Source: JAFKKS01 sp039808325 (GTDB lineage Bacteria; Pseudomonadota; Alphaproteobacteria; Rhizobiales; Xanthobacteraceae). From it: DNA of 28,006 nt. The stretch spans positions 1-28,006 of the forward strand of contig JBDHSU010000045.1 of assembly GCA_039808325.1 (NCBI GenBank). Reading direction: 5' to 3'. Made by a program: the position numbers and the translations under genes. The notes below the pieces were generated by a model that was not told where the DNA came from, ran no database searches, and worked only from the letters and a program-made list of their open reading frames with translations. Shown piece after piece: positions 1 to 9,716 of the stretch. Numbering within the stretch: position 1 is the stretch's first letter; each line of letters begins with the position of its first letter.

Positions 1-21
1 GAGGACGACGCAGCGCCCTGC

Positions 22-1662
<1,641 letters not shown>

Positions 1663-1690
1663 GCGGGCGATCCTGCTGGCAATAGGGGCT

Positions 1691-1715
1691 GGCGGCGCGG
1701 TTGCAACGCGCCGCC
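1691..1715 (-). promoter_or_regulatory. Hairpin in the fumarase leader
   Basis: A perfect 9-base inverted repeat, GGCGGCGCG (1691-1699) and CGCGCCGCC (1707-1715), encloses a 7-base loop. It lies 28 to 53 bases upstream of the fumarase ATG. A TATAAG hexamer on the minus strand (1719-1724) just upstream could be the -10 element, but I found no convincing -35. If transcription starts just below that hexamer, the hairpin would sit at the very 5' end of the mRNA. The role is unknown; mRNA stabilisation is one possibility. Confidence 0.35.
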
Positions 1716-1858
1716 ACGCTTATAGGCGCATTTTGGCGGCGTGAGGAGCCATGGCGCCGCCGCCCGGGCGAGCCATGAACTGCATGGATTGGGTAAAGGG
1801 GAACCTTCGACTTCGACGGACGTTGGCCCCGCGATTGAAAAAGACAATGGAGCAATCG

Positions 1859-1942
1859 ATGGGACGCGGGCTTTTGCTTTGGCTGATCGGAATTCCTTTG
1901 CCAATCATTCTGTTGATCTGGCTTTTCGGTGGATTGCATTGA
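1859..1942 (+). CDS. Small hydrophobic membrane peptide, 27 residues
   Basis: This short gene encodes one membrane segment. It starts MGRGLLLWLIG, continues through IPLPIILLIWLF and ends GGLH. The ATG at 1859 is chosen because GGAG (1849-1852) sits six bases upstream; an in-frame ATG at 1847 would add MEQS and lacks such a site. A clear intrinsic terminator follows the stop by about ten bases, which supports a real short transcript. The pattern (MGRG, tryptophan, a double-proline kink, a short polar tail) resembles small hydrophobic proteins I remember from many proteobacteria, but I cannot name a function. It faces the Tim44-type gene tail to tail and is not part of an operon. Confidence 0.6.
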   Translation: MGRGLLLWLIGIPLPIILLIWLFGGLH

Positions 1943-1952
1943 TCGCGAACAA

Positions 1953-1985
1953 AGAAAAACCCCGGATCTCGCCGGGGTTTTTTAG
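1953..1985. terminator. Bidirectional intrinsic terminator
   Basis: The stem AACCCCGG (1958-1965) and CCGGGGTT (1972-1979) encloses the loop ATCTCG. An A-rich run precedes it and a run of Ts follows it, so it works in both directions. It lies between the small membrane peptide gene on the plus strand and the Tim44-type gene on the minus strand, whose stops lie about 15 and 25 bases from the stem. Confidence 0.9.
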
Positions 1986-2005
1986 TTCGCCGACAGGCAT
2001 GTCGC

Positions 2006-2977
2006 TTACGTCTGCTGAATCGCCGAGAGCAGCCAGTTGCCGCCGTGCGCGCGCATAAAGGTCCACACCTCCGTGACCTCCTGCGGACGCTCCGTATCAC
2101 CCTCGACCACGCGGCCGCTGGCGCGATCCACAAATGCGTCGGTCAGTTCGTAGCGCATCGCGACGCTGGCGTATTCGCTGTTGCCCTCGCGCCAGGACTC
2201 GGCGAGATCGCCCTGCAAAAGCTTCACGCCGGCGACCTGATTGACGACGCCGCGGCTCGCATTCTCCGAAAGCTCCTCAGAAAAATACGATAGCATTTCC
2301 GGTGTCAGGCGCGCGCGTAACGCGGCCAAATCCTCCTTGCCATACGCCATCTGAATTTCCTCGAGCAACCGCTCGAACGTATCGAAATCCTGCGCCGTGA
2401 GTTCGACGGCCGTCTGCGGAGCCGATGCGCCGCCGCCCATGGGGCCGGTGCTCGAGCGCGCTGCGCTCAGGAACGAATTGTCGCGCGGCGGCTCCATGCC
2501 CGCGCGCGGCGACCCCGCGCCCGCATAGGCCTGGGCCGGTTGCTGGCGGCGCTGCCACCAGTTCCACAAGAGTCGGCCGACAATAACGACAAGCGCTACC
2601 TGGAGCAGAAGACCGAGGATGGAGGCGAGTCCGCCGAGCCCTCCTAGAAGCCCATTGCCGAACAAAAGACCGAGCAGCCCCGCTCCAAGGAAGCCGGCGA
2701 GCAATCCGCCCATCAAGCCGGGCCGATTGAAGAGACCGCCCGGCTGCGCGGCGGCACTGCGGCCGGCGGTCGCCGCCGTTCCCGGCTGCGTCATGGAGCG
2801 TTCGATCGGGCGGGCGGCATTCGGCGTCGTCGCCGTGGCGGGCGGCGCGGAGAATGTGCGCGAACCGCGGCTGCCCATGCTGCCGCCCCGGCCGCCACGC
2901 GCGTCGGCCTCGACGGCCATGAAAGCAAACGCGCCGAGAAGCGCCAGAATAGCGAACAGGGCGCGAAAACGAAGCAT
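2006..2977 (-). CDS. Tim44-domain membrane protein
   Basis: This 323-residue protein starts with a hydrophobic signal or anchor (about residues 5-23) ending EADARGG. A glycine/serine/proline-rich low-complexity stretch follows (26-85). Next come a glycine/leucine-rich hydrophobic region (about 88-137) and a basic WNWWQRRQQ border. The C-terminal part, from about residue 190, has the sequence of a bacterial Tim44-like domain (FDTFERLLEEIQMAYGKED, then a beta-rich end with EVTEVWTFMR). Such domains in mitochondria help tether the import motor. In alphaproteobacteria similar proteins are inner-membrane proteins with a poorly known role. The ATG at 2977 follows GGGAGG at good spacing. The gene appears monocistronic, with the bidirectional terminator beyond its end. 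Confidence 0.85.
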   Translation of the reverse strand: MLRFRALFAILALLGAFAFMAVEADARGGRGGSMGSRGSRTFSAPPATATTPNAARPIERSMTQPGTAATAGRSAAAQPGGLFNRPGLMGGLLAGFLGAGLLGLLFGNGLLGGLGGLASILGLLLQVALVVIVGRLLWNWWQRRQQPAQAYAGAGSPRAGMEPPRDNSFLSAARSSTGPMGGGASAPQTAVELTAQDFDTFERLLEEIQMAYGKEDLAALRARLTPEMLSYFSEELSENASRGVVNQVAGVKLLQGDLAESWREGNSEYASVAMRYELTDAFVDRASGRVVEGDTERPQEVTEVWTFMRAHGGNWLLSAIQQT

Positions 2978-3168
2978 CGGTCATCCTCCCAACCCGACAG
3001 CGGGCCGCGTTGATATCGGGGCCGGATGATCGTTTTTTAAGGGGCGCGGCGCCACTGCGCGCAGCGCGTCACAAGCGCGCACCTTTCGCCCTTCGACCGA
3101 GGGCATTTCGTGGCCCGGCGAGGCGAAAGAATGTAAGGTCTGCGCACAGAACAGAACGAGGAACGCCG

Positions 3169-3489
3169 ATGAGCTTTAAATGCAACGTGCCTGCGGTCCC
3201 GACCGTCCAGCAGGACGACGCGACCGTTCGCATTACCCGATGGGATTTCGAGCCGGGGGCCGCAACCGGTTGGCATACGCACGGCTGGCCGTATTTCGTG
3301 GTGCTGCTAACCGACGCCATTCTAAAGATTCACGATGGCAACGCCGAAAGCGCCGTCCCTCTCGTCGCCGGCCAGTCTTATCGGCGGCTCGCCGGCGTGG
3401 AGCATGACGTGATGAACGGCAGCGACCACCCGATCGCGTTCGTCGAGATCGAGGTCAAGGATCCGGCCGCCATGGCCGCGATGAGCTAA
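3169..3489 (+). CDS. Small cupin-domain protein
   Basis: This 106-residue protein is a single cupin barrel. The metal-binding pattern is visible: GWHTHGWPYFVV (His36, His38) in the first cupin motif and GVEHDVMNGSD (His79) in the second. The start at 3169 is preceded by GAGGAA five bases upstream. The frame stays open a further 53 codons upstream, but those codons read as non-coding arginine/alanine sequence, so the short form is preferred. Cupins of this size may be metal-dependent enzymes or small-molecule sensors, and nothing here defines the substrate. The next gene, on the same strand 110 bases downstream, also encodes a small metal-binding fold, but I see no clear operon signal linking them. 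Confidence 0.8.
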   Translation: MSFKCNVPAVPTVQQDDATVRITRWDFEPGAATGWHTHGWPYFVVLLTDAILKIHDGNAESAVPLVAGQSYRRLAGVEHDVMNGSDHPIAFVEIEVKDPAAMAAMS

Positions 3490-3598
3490 TCCCCGTCGCG
3501 GCGGGACCGGGACGGCGCGGGGGCTGCACAAAGCCGGGCCGATGCCTATCTGGGGCCTGCGCGCAGCGTGAGAGCCGCGCCGCGAAAGGTTTTTTCCG

Positions 3599-4126
3599 AT
3601 GCTCCCCCATGCGGCGAAAGACGCGGCATCATCGCCATCATCACGGCCTATCGATCCGGCGACGCGGATCGGCCATGTGCATCTCAAGGTCGCCGATCTC
3701 GATCGCGCGGTCGCCTTCTACTGCGGCGTGCTCGGCTTTGAAGTCGTGACGCAGCGTCCCGGCGCGGTGTTCATCTCGGCCGGGGGCTATCACCATCATA
3801 TCGCGCTCAACACCTGGGAGAGTCGCGGAGGCTCGCCGCCGCCGCACGGATCGACCGGCCTTTTCCACCTCGCGATCCTGTACCCGACGCGCGCGGCGCT
3901 GGCCGACGCCTTGCGCCGCGTCGCCGCCGCCGGCATCCCGCTCGACGGCGCGAGCGACCATGGCGTGAGCGAAGCGCTGTATCTGCGCGATCCCGATCAA
4001 AACGGCGTCGAACTCTATTGGGACAAGCCGGAGGAGGCATGGCCGCGCGCGGCCGACGGCGCGATCACGATGCCCACGCATCGGCTGGATATCGAGGATT
4101 TGCTGCGCGAGGGCGCAGCAACCTGA
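3599..4126 (+). CDS. VOC-fold metalloprotein (glyoxalase/extradiol dioxygenase type)
   Basis: This 175-residue protein belongs to the vicinal oxygen chelate superfamily. A short N-terminal extension (about 22 residues) precedes IGHVHLKVADLDRAVAFY, the first beta-alpha-beta unit, with a probable ligand at His28. A second module contains GLFHLAILYP (His90) and DPDQNGVELYW (Glu138). The two-histidine, one-glutamate set is that of type I extradiol dioxygenases and related enzymes. The overall look, including YHHHIALNTW, resembles the catechol-2,3-dioxygenase-like proteins often annotated in Bacillus and Rhizobiales. Substrate and reaction cannot be read from the sequence. An AAGG lies upstream of the ATG, at wide spacing. 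Confidence 0.85.
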   Translation: MLPHAAKDAASSPSSRPIDPATRIGHVHLKVADLDRAVAFYCGVLGFEVVTQRPGAVFISAGGYHHHIALNTWESRGGSPPPHGSTGLFHLAILYPTRAALADALRRVAAAGIPLDGASDHGVSEALYLRDPDQNGVELYWDKPEEAWPRAADGAITMPTHRLDIEDLLREGAAT

Positions 4127-4138
4127 CAATCTATCGCA

Positions 4139-4342
4139 TCAGCGTCCCGCCGGCGGAGCGACGATAGGCTCGCAATTCCGGCGCCCCGCCACGGCGCAAT
4201 CCTGCACGCGGCGCATATCGAAAATCGCGTTGGCCAGCCAGACACCGCCGCCGACAAGCAACACTGCCAGCCCCAGCACGACGAGATTGATTATCAGACG
4301 CTCTCGCGGCGTCTCCTCGTCATCGTCGCGATGCTCTTCCAT
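4139..4342 (-). CDS. Small single-pass membrane protein, 67 residues
   Basis: The protein begins with a charged, acidic segment (MEEHRDDDEETPRER). One transmembrane helix follows (about residues 17-41), then a short C-terminal tail with two cysteines (QDCAVAGRRNCEP) that would lie outside the cytoplasm under the positive-inside rule. I do not recognise a named family. Coding bias, compact spacing and the domain layout make it a credible gene. It is transcribed in the same direction as cckA and begins about 100 bases beyond the cckA stop, so read-through from cckA is possible. The two cysteines could form a disulfide. Confidence 0.65.
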   Translation of the reverse strand: MEEHRDDDEETPRERLIINLVVLGLAVLLVGGGVWLANAIFDMRRVQDCAVAGRRNCEPIVAPPAGR

Positions 4343-4427
4343 CGCTCGTACGACCCGTTACGATCTGACGAACCGCGCCGACTGAGACGCCGACTGAACA
4401 ATCGCCCATCGAGACGTCGATCGCGCA

Positions 4428-4444
4428 CCGGCGGAACACGCCGG
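4428..4444 (-). terminator. Possible weak terminator hairpin after cckA
   Basis: A perfect 6-base inverted repeat, CCGGCG (4428-4433) and CGCCGG (4439-4444), with a 5-base loop begins three bases beyond the cckA stop. There is no T run on the minus strand, so intrinsic termination is doubtful. It could only pause transcription or protect the 3' end. Confidence 0.3.
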
Positions 4445-4446
4445 CT

Positions 4447-7017
4447 TCACGCCTTTCCCGAAATCGTCTCTTTCACGATGGCCGAAAGCTGTTTCAGCGT
4501 GAACGGCTTTGCCAGGAAAGCGAACTGCCCGCCCTCCGGCAAGTTCTTCTCGAACGCATCTTCGGCATAGCCCGATACGAAAACAATCTTGAGATCGGGA
4601 TTACGCTTGCGCATCTCCCGCAGCAGGGTCGGCCCGTCCATCTCCGGCATGACGACGTCGGACACCACGAGATCGATCTCGCCCGAACGCGCCTCAAGCA
4701 CCTCGATCGCTTCGAGGCCGTTGCCCGCCTCGAGGACGGTGTAACCGCGGGAGGCGAGGCCGCGCGCGTTGAGGCCGCGCAGTCCCTCCTCGTCCTCGAC
4801 CAGCAAGATGGTGCCCTGGCCGGTGAGATCGGCCGAGGGTTTCGGTTGCGCATCGGGAACGAGCGCCGGAGCAGCGACCGCCGCTCCGGTCTCAGCGACC
4901 GGCGCGGTCGCAACATGGCGCGGCAGAAACACGCGGAAGGTCGTTCCCTTGCCGACCTCGGAATCGAGGAAAATGAATCCGTCCGTCTGCTTGATGATGC
5001 CGTAGACGGTCGAGAGGCCAAGGCCGGTGCCTTTGCCGACTTCCTTGGTGGAGAAGAACGGCTCGAAAATCTTCTCCATCAGCTCGGGCGGGATGCCGGT
5101 CCCCGTGTCGCCGATCTCGACCATCACGTAGTCGGCGGCCGGCATCGCCTTGCGGCCGAAGCGCGCGCTCTCGGCGGCAGGTACATTCGACGTACGCACC
5201 GTCAAGGTTCCGCCGTCCGGCATCGCGTCGCGGGCATTAACGGCGAGATTGACGATCACCTGCTCGAACTGCGACAGGTCGACCTTGACCGGCCAAAGGT
5301 CACGGCCATGCGTCAGTTCGAGTTGCACCTTCTCGCCGATCAAGCGGCGCAGCAGCATCGTCAAATCGGACAGCACCTCACCAAGGCCAAGAACCTGCGG
5401 GCGCATCGTCTGGCGACGCGAGAACGCCAAAAGCTGCCGCACCAAGCTCGCGGCGCGGTTGGCATTCTGCTTGATCTGCATGATGTCCTGGAACGACGGG
5501 TCGGTCGGGCGGTGCGCGCTCAACAGGAAATCCGTCGCCATCATGATGGCGGAGAGCACGTTATTGAAGTCGTGCGCGATGCCGCCGGCGAGCTGGCCGA
5601 CCGCCTGCATCTTCTGCGACTGCGCGAACTGCTCCTCGAGCGCACGCTGCTCCGTCGTCTCGATCGCATAGACGATCGCCGCCTCGCCCTCGGGCTCGTT
5701 GCTTTCGACCGCGGACACAAAGAGACGCGCCGAGCGGTCGCCGGCACCGTCCGACAAGGTCACGTCGAAGGGCTGAATATCCCCCTCCCCGTCCGCCGCC
5801 TTGGCGACGGCCGCGGCAACTGCCGGACGGTCACGCTCCACCACCAGCGGCAGGATCGAGCGCCCTTCCGTCGGTGACGCCTCGCCTTTCACCACGCCGT
5901 GGTGGAACCGCGCGAAGGGCGCGTTGGAACGCATGACCCGGCCTTCGCGATCGAGGGTCGCGATCGCCATCGGCGCATTGTGGAAGAAGCGCATGAAGCG
6001 CACTTCGGCGGCGCGCTGCGGATCGCTGCCGTCGTCGCGCGCGCGATTGAGGACGAGCGTGCGCGAGGCTCCCGGTGAACCGTCCGCCGCGAACGCGACC
6101 TTATGGAACAACCGCACCGGCAGGGGGCGGCCGCCGCGGGTGCGCAAATCGAGGTCGAGAACCTCCGTCTTGACGTCGCCGGGCCCGGCGCCGAGCGTCG
6201 TCAGCAGGGCGGCCCCGTCACCCGACACGAGGTCTTGCAGCTTCAGGCCGCCGGAGCCGACCTGGGCCAGATCGTAATCCAGCCATGTCGCGAGCGTCGC
6301 ATTGAGATAGACGAGTTCGCCCGTGCCGTTGACCGAGAAGAAGCCGGCCGGGGCGTGATCGAGATAGTCGATCGCGTGCTGGAGCTCCTGGAAGATATTC
6401 TCCTGGCGCTCGCGGTCGCGCGTGATGTCGGCGACGCTCCACACGGTCGTGAGCGCCTCCCCGCCCTTCTCGCCGAGCGGGCGGACACGAAAGCGAAGCC
6501 ACCGCGCGGGCTCGCCGGCCCCGCCCGGCACCCGCACTTCCTCCTGCAAGCGCCGCCCCTCGCGCGCGGCCTTCACCAGTCGATAGACCGCCTCGGAGAT
6601 ATCCGGGTCGCCGACAAAGACCCGCTCGACCGGGCGCGCCTCCGTTTCGTTGCCGGCGTTGATCAGCGACAGATAGGCCGCGTTGGCATAGACGACGCGG
6701 CCGCGCGGATCGGTGACCACGATGCCGTCATGCGCCATTTCGACGACGGCCTTGAGCAGCGGGTTGGTCACGCCGTTTCCGGCAAGGCGCAGGATGCCCG
6801 CTGCGCCCGCGAACAGCGAGAACACGCCGACAACCGCCAAGGCCGCGAGCAGGATGAGGATATACGTCGCCGCCTGGTCGCGGCCGATGAAAACGAGGCC
6901 GATCGCAGCCGCGACAAGGAGAAGCGCGACCACAAGCACGAGGCCGACGCTGCCGTCGCGCTGTCCGGATTCGATTCGGCTGAATTCCTGGCGGTCGCTC
7001 ACGTCTTGAAGGGCCAT
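4447..7017 (-). CDS. cckA: Hybrid sensor histidine kinase CckA
   Basis: CckA is the membrane kinase at the top of the alphaproteobacterial cell-cycle phosphorelay, passing phosphate through ChpT to CtrA and CpdR. The 856-residue chain shows two transmembrane helices (about 24-44 and 50-76). PAS-like regions follow at about 86-205, 212-330 and 340-455. The dimerisation/phosphotransfer helix has GGIAHDFNNVLSAI (His482). The ATPase domain has NARDAMPDGG (N box, Asn594), GDTGTGIPPE (636-645) and GKGTGLGLSTVYG (661-673). A C-terminal receiver domain has DVVMPEMDGP after Ser786 (phospho-acceptor Asp787), Ser815 and Lys837. This domain order and the AHDFNN box are diagnostic of CckA. It lies 127 bases after flhB on the same strand, an arrangement I recall as common in Rhizobiales. 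CtrA-type boxes elsewhere in the window make the linkage meaningful. Confidence 0.93.
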   Translation of the reverse strand: MALQDVSDRQEFSRIESGQRDGSVGLVLVVALLLVAAAIGLVFIGRDQAATYILILLAALAVVGVFSLFAGAAGILRLAGNGVTNPLLKAVVEMAHDGIVVTDPRGRVVYANAAYLSLINAGNETEARPVERVFVGDPDISEAVYRLVKAAREGRRLQEEVRVPGGAGEPARWLRFRVRPLGEKGGEALTTVWSVADITRDRERQENIFQELQHAIDYLDHAPAGFFSVNGTGELVYLNATLATWLDYDLAQVGSGGLKLQDLVSGDGAALLTTLGAGPGDVKTEVLDLDLRTRGGRPLPVRLFHKVAFAADGSPGASRTLVLNRARDDGSDPQRAAEVRFMRFFHNAPMAIATLDREGRVMRSNAPFARFHHGVVKGEASPTEGRSILPLVVERDRPAVAAAVAKAADGEGDIQPFDVTLSDGAGDRSARLFVSAVESNEPEGEAAIVYAIETTEQRALEEQFAQSQKMQAVGQLAGGIAHDFNNVLSAIMMATDFLLSAHRPTDPSFQDIMQIKQNANRAASLVRQLLAFSRRQTMRPQVLGLGEVLSDLTMLLRRLIGEKVQLELTHGRDLWPVKVDLSQFEQVIVNLAVNARDAMPDGGTLTVRTSNVPAAESARFGRKAMPAADYVMVEIGDTGTGIPPELMEKIFEPFFSTKEVGKGTGLGLSTVYGIIKQTDGFIFLDSEVGKGTTFRVFLPRHVATAPVAETGAAVAAPALVPDAQPKPSADLTGQGTILLVEDEEGLRGLNARGLASRGYTVLEAGNGLEAIEVLEARSGEIDLVVSDVVMPEMDGPTLLREMRKRNPDLKIVFVSGYAEDAFEKNLPEGGQFAFLAKPFTLKQLSAIVKETISGKA

Positions 7018-7144
7018 GGATGATGTTCTGCGAAGAGGATCTGGGGGACCGATACAAGTACGGCGCGACTCAATCGGCGCGCGCGCGAATCATAGCACGA
7101 AGCCCGTTGCCGAGGCGTTGCCGGCCCGATGCGGTCCCATACGC

Positions 7145-8209
7145 TCATCGCCGCACGGCCGAGCGCAGCCGCATGATGTAGCCGATCACTTCGGCGACGG
7201 CCTTGTAGTGCTCTGGCGGAACCTCCTCGTCGACCTCGACGGAGGCATGCAGCGCCCGCGCCAGCGGTGGATTCTCGACCACGGGGATGGAATGCGCGGT
7301 CGCGACCTCGCGGATCTTCAGGGCGAGAGAATCGACCCCCTTGGCGACACAGACCGGGGCATTCATGCCGGAATCGTATTGCAGGGCGACCGCGAAGTGT
7401 GTCGGATTCATAATCACGACGGCGGCCTTCGGCACCGCCGACATGATGCGCTTGCGCATCCGCGCCTGCCGCAACTGCCGCAGCTTGCCCTTGATGAACG
7501 GGTCGCCTTCGGTCTGCTTGTACTCCTCCTTGACATCGCGCAGCGACATCTTCTGGCGGTTGAACCAGACTTGGTACTGATAAAAATAGTCGAGCGCCGC
7601 GATCACAGCGAGAGCGGCCGCGACCGCGGCCATCAGCTTCAACGACAGCCGTCCGGCGAGCGGCAGGATGGCCGCCGGATCGAGAAGCACCATAGCGTCG
7701 AGGTGATGGCGCTCGGGCCAAAGCAGCCAGACCACCAAGGCGCCGATCAAGGTCAGCTTGGCGAGGCCCTTGGCGAAATTGACCAGCGCCTGCTTGGAAA
7801 ACAGACGCTTCGCGCCCGACATCAGCGATATGCGCGAGAGCTTCGGTGCCAGCACCTCGGTCGACCAGACGAACCGGTCCTGGACGACGTTGCCGGCAAG
7901 TCCCGCGAGCATCAACACCAAAAACGGCGCCGCCATCACCAACAGCACCTCGAAGCCAATCCGCTCCGTCAGCGCCCGCACCGCGGCGAGGTCATAGGCA
8001 TGCGCATTGCCCATCACATTGCGCAGGACGGAATAGAGATTCGCCGCGGTCGAGCCGCCGAAGGCGAACAGCGCCAGGACACCGCCGCCCATCACGAACC
8101 AGGCATTGACCTCCTGACTCTTGACGACATCGCCGCGCTTGAGCGCTTCGTCGCGGCGTTTTGGCGTCGGGTCTTCTGTGCGTTCCGTTGCGTCGCCTTC
8201 CTCGGCCAT
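7145..8209 (-). CDS. flhB: Flagellar export switch protein FlhB
   Basis: FlhB is the inner-membrane export-gate protein that switches the flagellar type III apparatus from rod/hook to filament substrates. The 354 residues start with a charged segment (TEDPTPKRRDEALKRGDV) typical of the family. Membrane segments span roughly residues 36-210. A cytoplasmic domain then contains the autocleavage motif NPTH (268-271) within AVVIMNPTHFAVALQYD. The conserved downstream stretches VCVAKGVDSLALKIRE and PVVENPPLARALH are present. It begins nine bases after the fliR stop and is the last flagellar gene of the flgB-to-flhB run. Its TGA overlaps the ATG of a tiny downstream reading frame (see findings). Confidence 0.97.
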   Translation of the reverse strand: MAEEGDATERTEDPTPKRRDEALKRGDVVKSQEVNAWFVMGGGVLALFAFGGSTAANLYSVLRNVMGNAHAYDLAAVRALTERIGFEVLLVMAAPFLVLMLAGLAGNVVQDRFVWSTEVLAPKLSRISLMSGAKRLFSKQALVNFAKGLAKLTLIGALVVWLLWPERHHLDAMVLLDPAAILPLAGRLSLKLMAAVAAALAVIAALDYFYQYQVWFNRQKMSLRDVKEEYKQTEGDPFIKGKLRQLRQARMRKRIMSAVPKAAVVIMNPTHFAVALQYDSGMNAPVCVAKGVDSLALKIREVATAHSIPVVENPPLARALHASVEVDEEVPPEHYKAVAEVIGYIMRLRSAVRR

Positions 8210-8218
8210 CGGCGAACC

Positions 8219-8989
8219 TCAGAGCGCCGGTGCCAGGTTGCGCAGCACGCCCTCGAAATAGCCGAGGAACGTACCCATCATCGCGCCGACGACAAGCAGC
8301 AGCACGACGAAGCCAGCCAGGATGGAAAGCGGAAGGCCGATGAAGAAGACCTGCATCTGCGGCATCAATCGCGACAGGAGTCCAAGGCTCACATTGAACA
8401 CCAGGCCAAAGACAAGGAACGGCGCCGCGAGCTGCACGCCGATGCGAAAGGCAGAGGACATGATCTTGACCATCAGCGCGGCCATGTCGCCCGTCAGCGG
8501 CACCTCTCCAGGGCGGAACAGCGTGTAACTCTGGTTCAGCGCCGCGATCAGCAGATGATGCAGATCGGTGGCGAAAAGCAGCGTGACGCCAAGCATCGTC
8601 AGGAAATTGCCGACCAAAGCGCCTTGTTGGCCTTGCGTCGGATCGACGGCGGTCACGAAGCCGAGGCCGAGCTGCTGGGCGACGATACTTCCCGTCACCT
8701 GCAATGCCGAGATGGCGAAGCGCGCCGTCATGCCGAGCACCGCGCCGATCAACAGCTCCTTGCCGAGCAGAACCAGAATCGATTCGAACGAGCGCAAGTC
8801 GACATCATAGGCGGCACGATGCAGAGGAAACAGAACGGCGGTCAGCGCAAGCGCGGCGACGAGGCGGATGCGTGGCGGGATCATCATTTCACCGAGCGCC
8901 GGCAGCAGCATGATCATCGTGCCGATGCGCGCGAATATCAGGATGAACACCGCCGCCAATGCCGGAAGGAATGAAATGTCGATACGCAT
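8219..8989 (-). CDS. fliR: Flagellar export gate protein FliR
   Basis: FliR is one of the three membrane proteins (with FliP and FliQ) forming the export gate in the basal body. The 256-residue length and strongly hydrophobic profile, with several membrane helices starting at residue 8, fit the family. Recognisable stretches are MIMLLPALGEMMIPPRIRL near the N-terminus, QLGLGFVTAVDPTQGQQGA in the middle and GLVFNVSLGLLSRLMPQMQVF towards the C-terminus. The ATG at 8989 begins MRIDISFLPAL. It follows fliQ after a 62-base gap that contains a small hairpin (ACCCC at 9001-9005 and GGGGT at 9021-9025). Confidence 0.96.
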   Translation of the reverse strand: MRIDISFLPALAAVFILIFARIGTMIMLLPALGEMMIPPRIRLVAALALTAVLFPLHRAAYDVDLRSFESILVLLGKELLIGAVLGMTARFAISALQVTGSIVAQQLGLGFVTAVDPTQGQQGALVGNFLTMLGVTLLFATDLHHLLIAALNQSYTLFRPGEVPLTGDMAALMVKIMSSAFRIGVQLAAPFLVFGLVFNVSLGLLSRLMPQMQVFFIGLPLSILAGFVVLLLVVGAMMGTFLGYFEGVLRNLAPAL

Positions 8990-9051
8990 GGCGCGCGCCT
9001 ACCCCAAAACCGCGATATGCGGGGTCGCTGGGGAGAGCGCTGCCCGCATGC

Positions 9052-9318
9052 CTATCCGCCTCTGACGATGAGCACGGCGATACGCGCCATCTGCCCCTGC
9101 AGAGCGTCCCCCATGAAGGGCAGCGCGATCAGCATTGCCGCGAAGATCGCGAGAATCTTCGGAACGAAGACAAGCGTCATTTCCTGAATTTGCGTCAACG
9201 CCTGAACGAGCGAGATCGCAACGCCGACGGCCAAACCGACCAACATCAGCGGACTCGCCACCAATACAAGCGTGACGATGGCGTCTCGCGCCACGTCGAG
9301 CACTTCCGGTCCTGTCAC
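9052..9318 (-). CDS. fliQ: Flagellar export gate protein FliQ
   Basis: FliQ is a small two-helix inner-membrane component of the flagellar export gate. The 88 residues match the usual length. The conserved core is visible: an N-terminal helix around LVLVASPLMLVGLAVGVAIS, the loop LVQALTQIQEMTLVFVPKI and a second helix of about 20 residues. The start codon is GTG (9316-9318 on the plus strand reads CAC), supported by an AAGGGG a few bases upstream on the coding strand. It lies between fliE and fliR. Confidence 0.95.
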   Translation of the reverse strand: MTGPEVLDVARDAIVTLVLVASPLMLVGLAVGVAISLVQALTQIQEMTLVFVPKILAIFAAMLIALPFMGDALQGQMARIAVLIVRGG

Positions 9319-9375
9319 GTAAGCCCCTTAATCCTCGCTCGCGGCCCCCCGGCCGGGATCTGCCAAAAAAGCCGA

Positions 9376-9696
9376 TCAGATCGGCATCTTCATTATGTCT
9401 TCGTAAGATTGAATCACGCGATCGCGTACGGCAACGAGCGCGTCCACGGCAACTTCCGTCTCCGACACCGCGGTCACGACATCCACCATGTTGGCCTTGC
9501 CAGTCGCGACGGCGCGCATCTGCGTATCCGACTTATGCCCGGCCTCCATGACACTCCCCAACGCATCCTTGAGCATGCTGCCGAAGCTCGCCTTCCCGTC
9601 GTCGCCGCCCGCGATGGACTTGGAAAGACCGCGTCCCGATTCGGTGATCTTCGACAGCGCCGCGTAGGCGTTGGCGGCGACGCTCGGAGTTGGCAT
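9376..9696 (-). CDS. fliE: Flagellar hook-basal body protein FliE
   Basis: FliE joins the MS ring and the proximal rod and is among the first substrates of the export apparatus. The protein is 106 residues long and lacks a cleaved signal, as expected. The C-terminal part has the family signature: VDVVTAVSETEVAVDALVAV followed by RDRVIQSYEDIMKMPI. The N-terminal half is variable and serine/glycine-rich. The gene starts 20 bases after the flgC stop. The order flgB-flgC-fliE is conserved across many flagellated bacteria. Confidence 0.95.
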   Translation of the reverse strand: MPTPSVAANAYAALSKITESGRGLSKSIAGGDDGKASFGSMLKDALGSVMEAGHKSDTQMRAVATGKANMVDVVTAVSETEVAVDALVAVRDRVIQSYEDIMKMPI

Positions 9697-9716
9697 GATG
9701 AATTATCCTCAAAAAA

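Noticed and set aside
7016..8974. Long open frame (652 codons) on the plus strand opposite flhB and fliR
   Set aside because: It is antisense to two certain membrane-protein genes and reads as a histidine/arginine/glutamine-rich chain typical of antisense frames in G+C-rich DNA. No domain is recognisable.
9001..9025. Hairpin between fliQ and fliR as a terminator
   Set aside because: There is no T run and the genes belong to one conserved run, so termination here is unlikely; at most it affects message processing.
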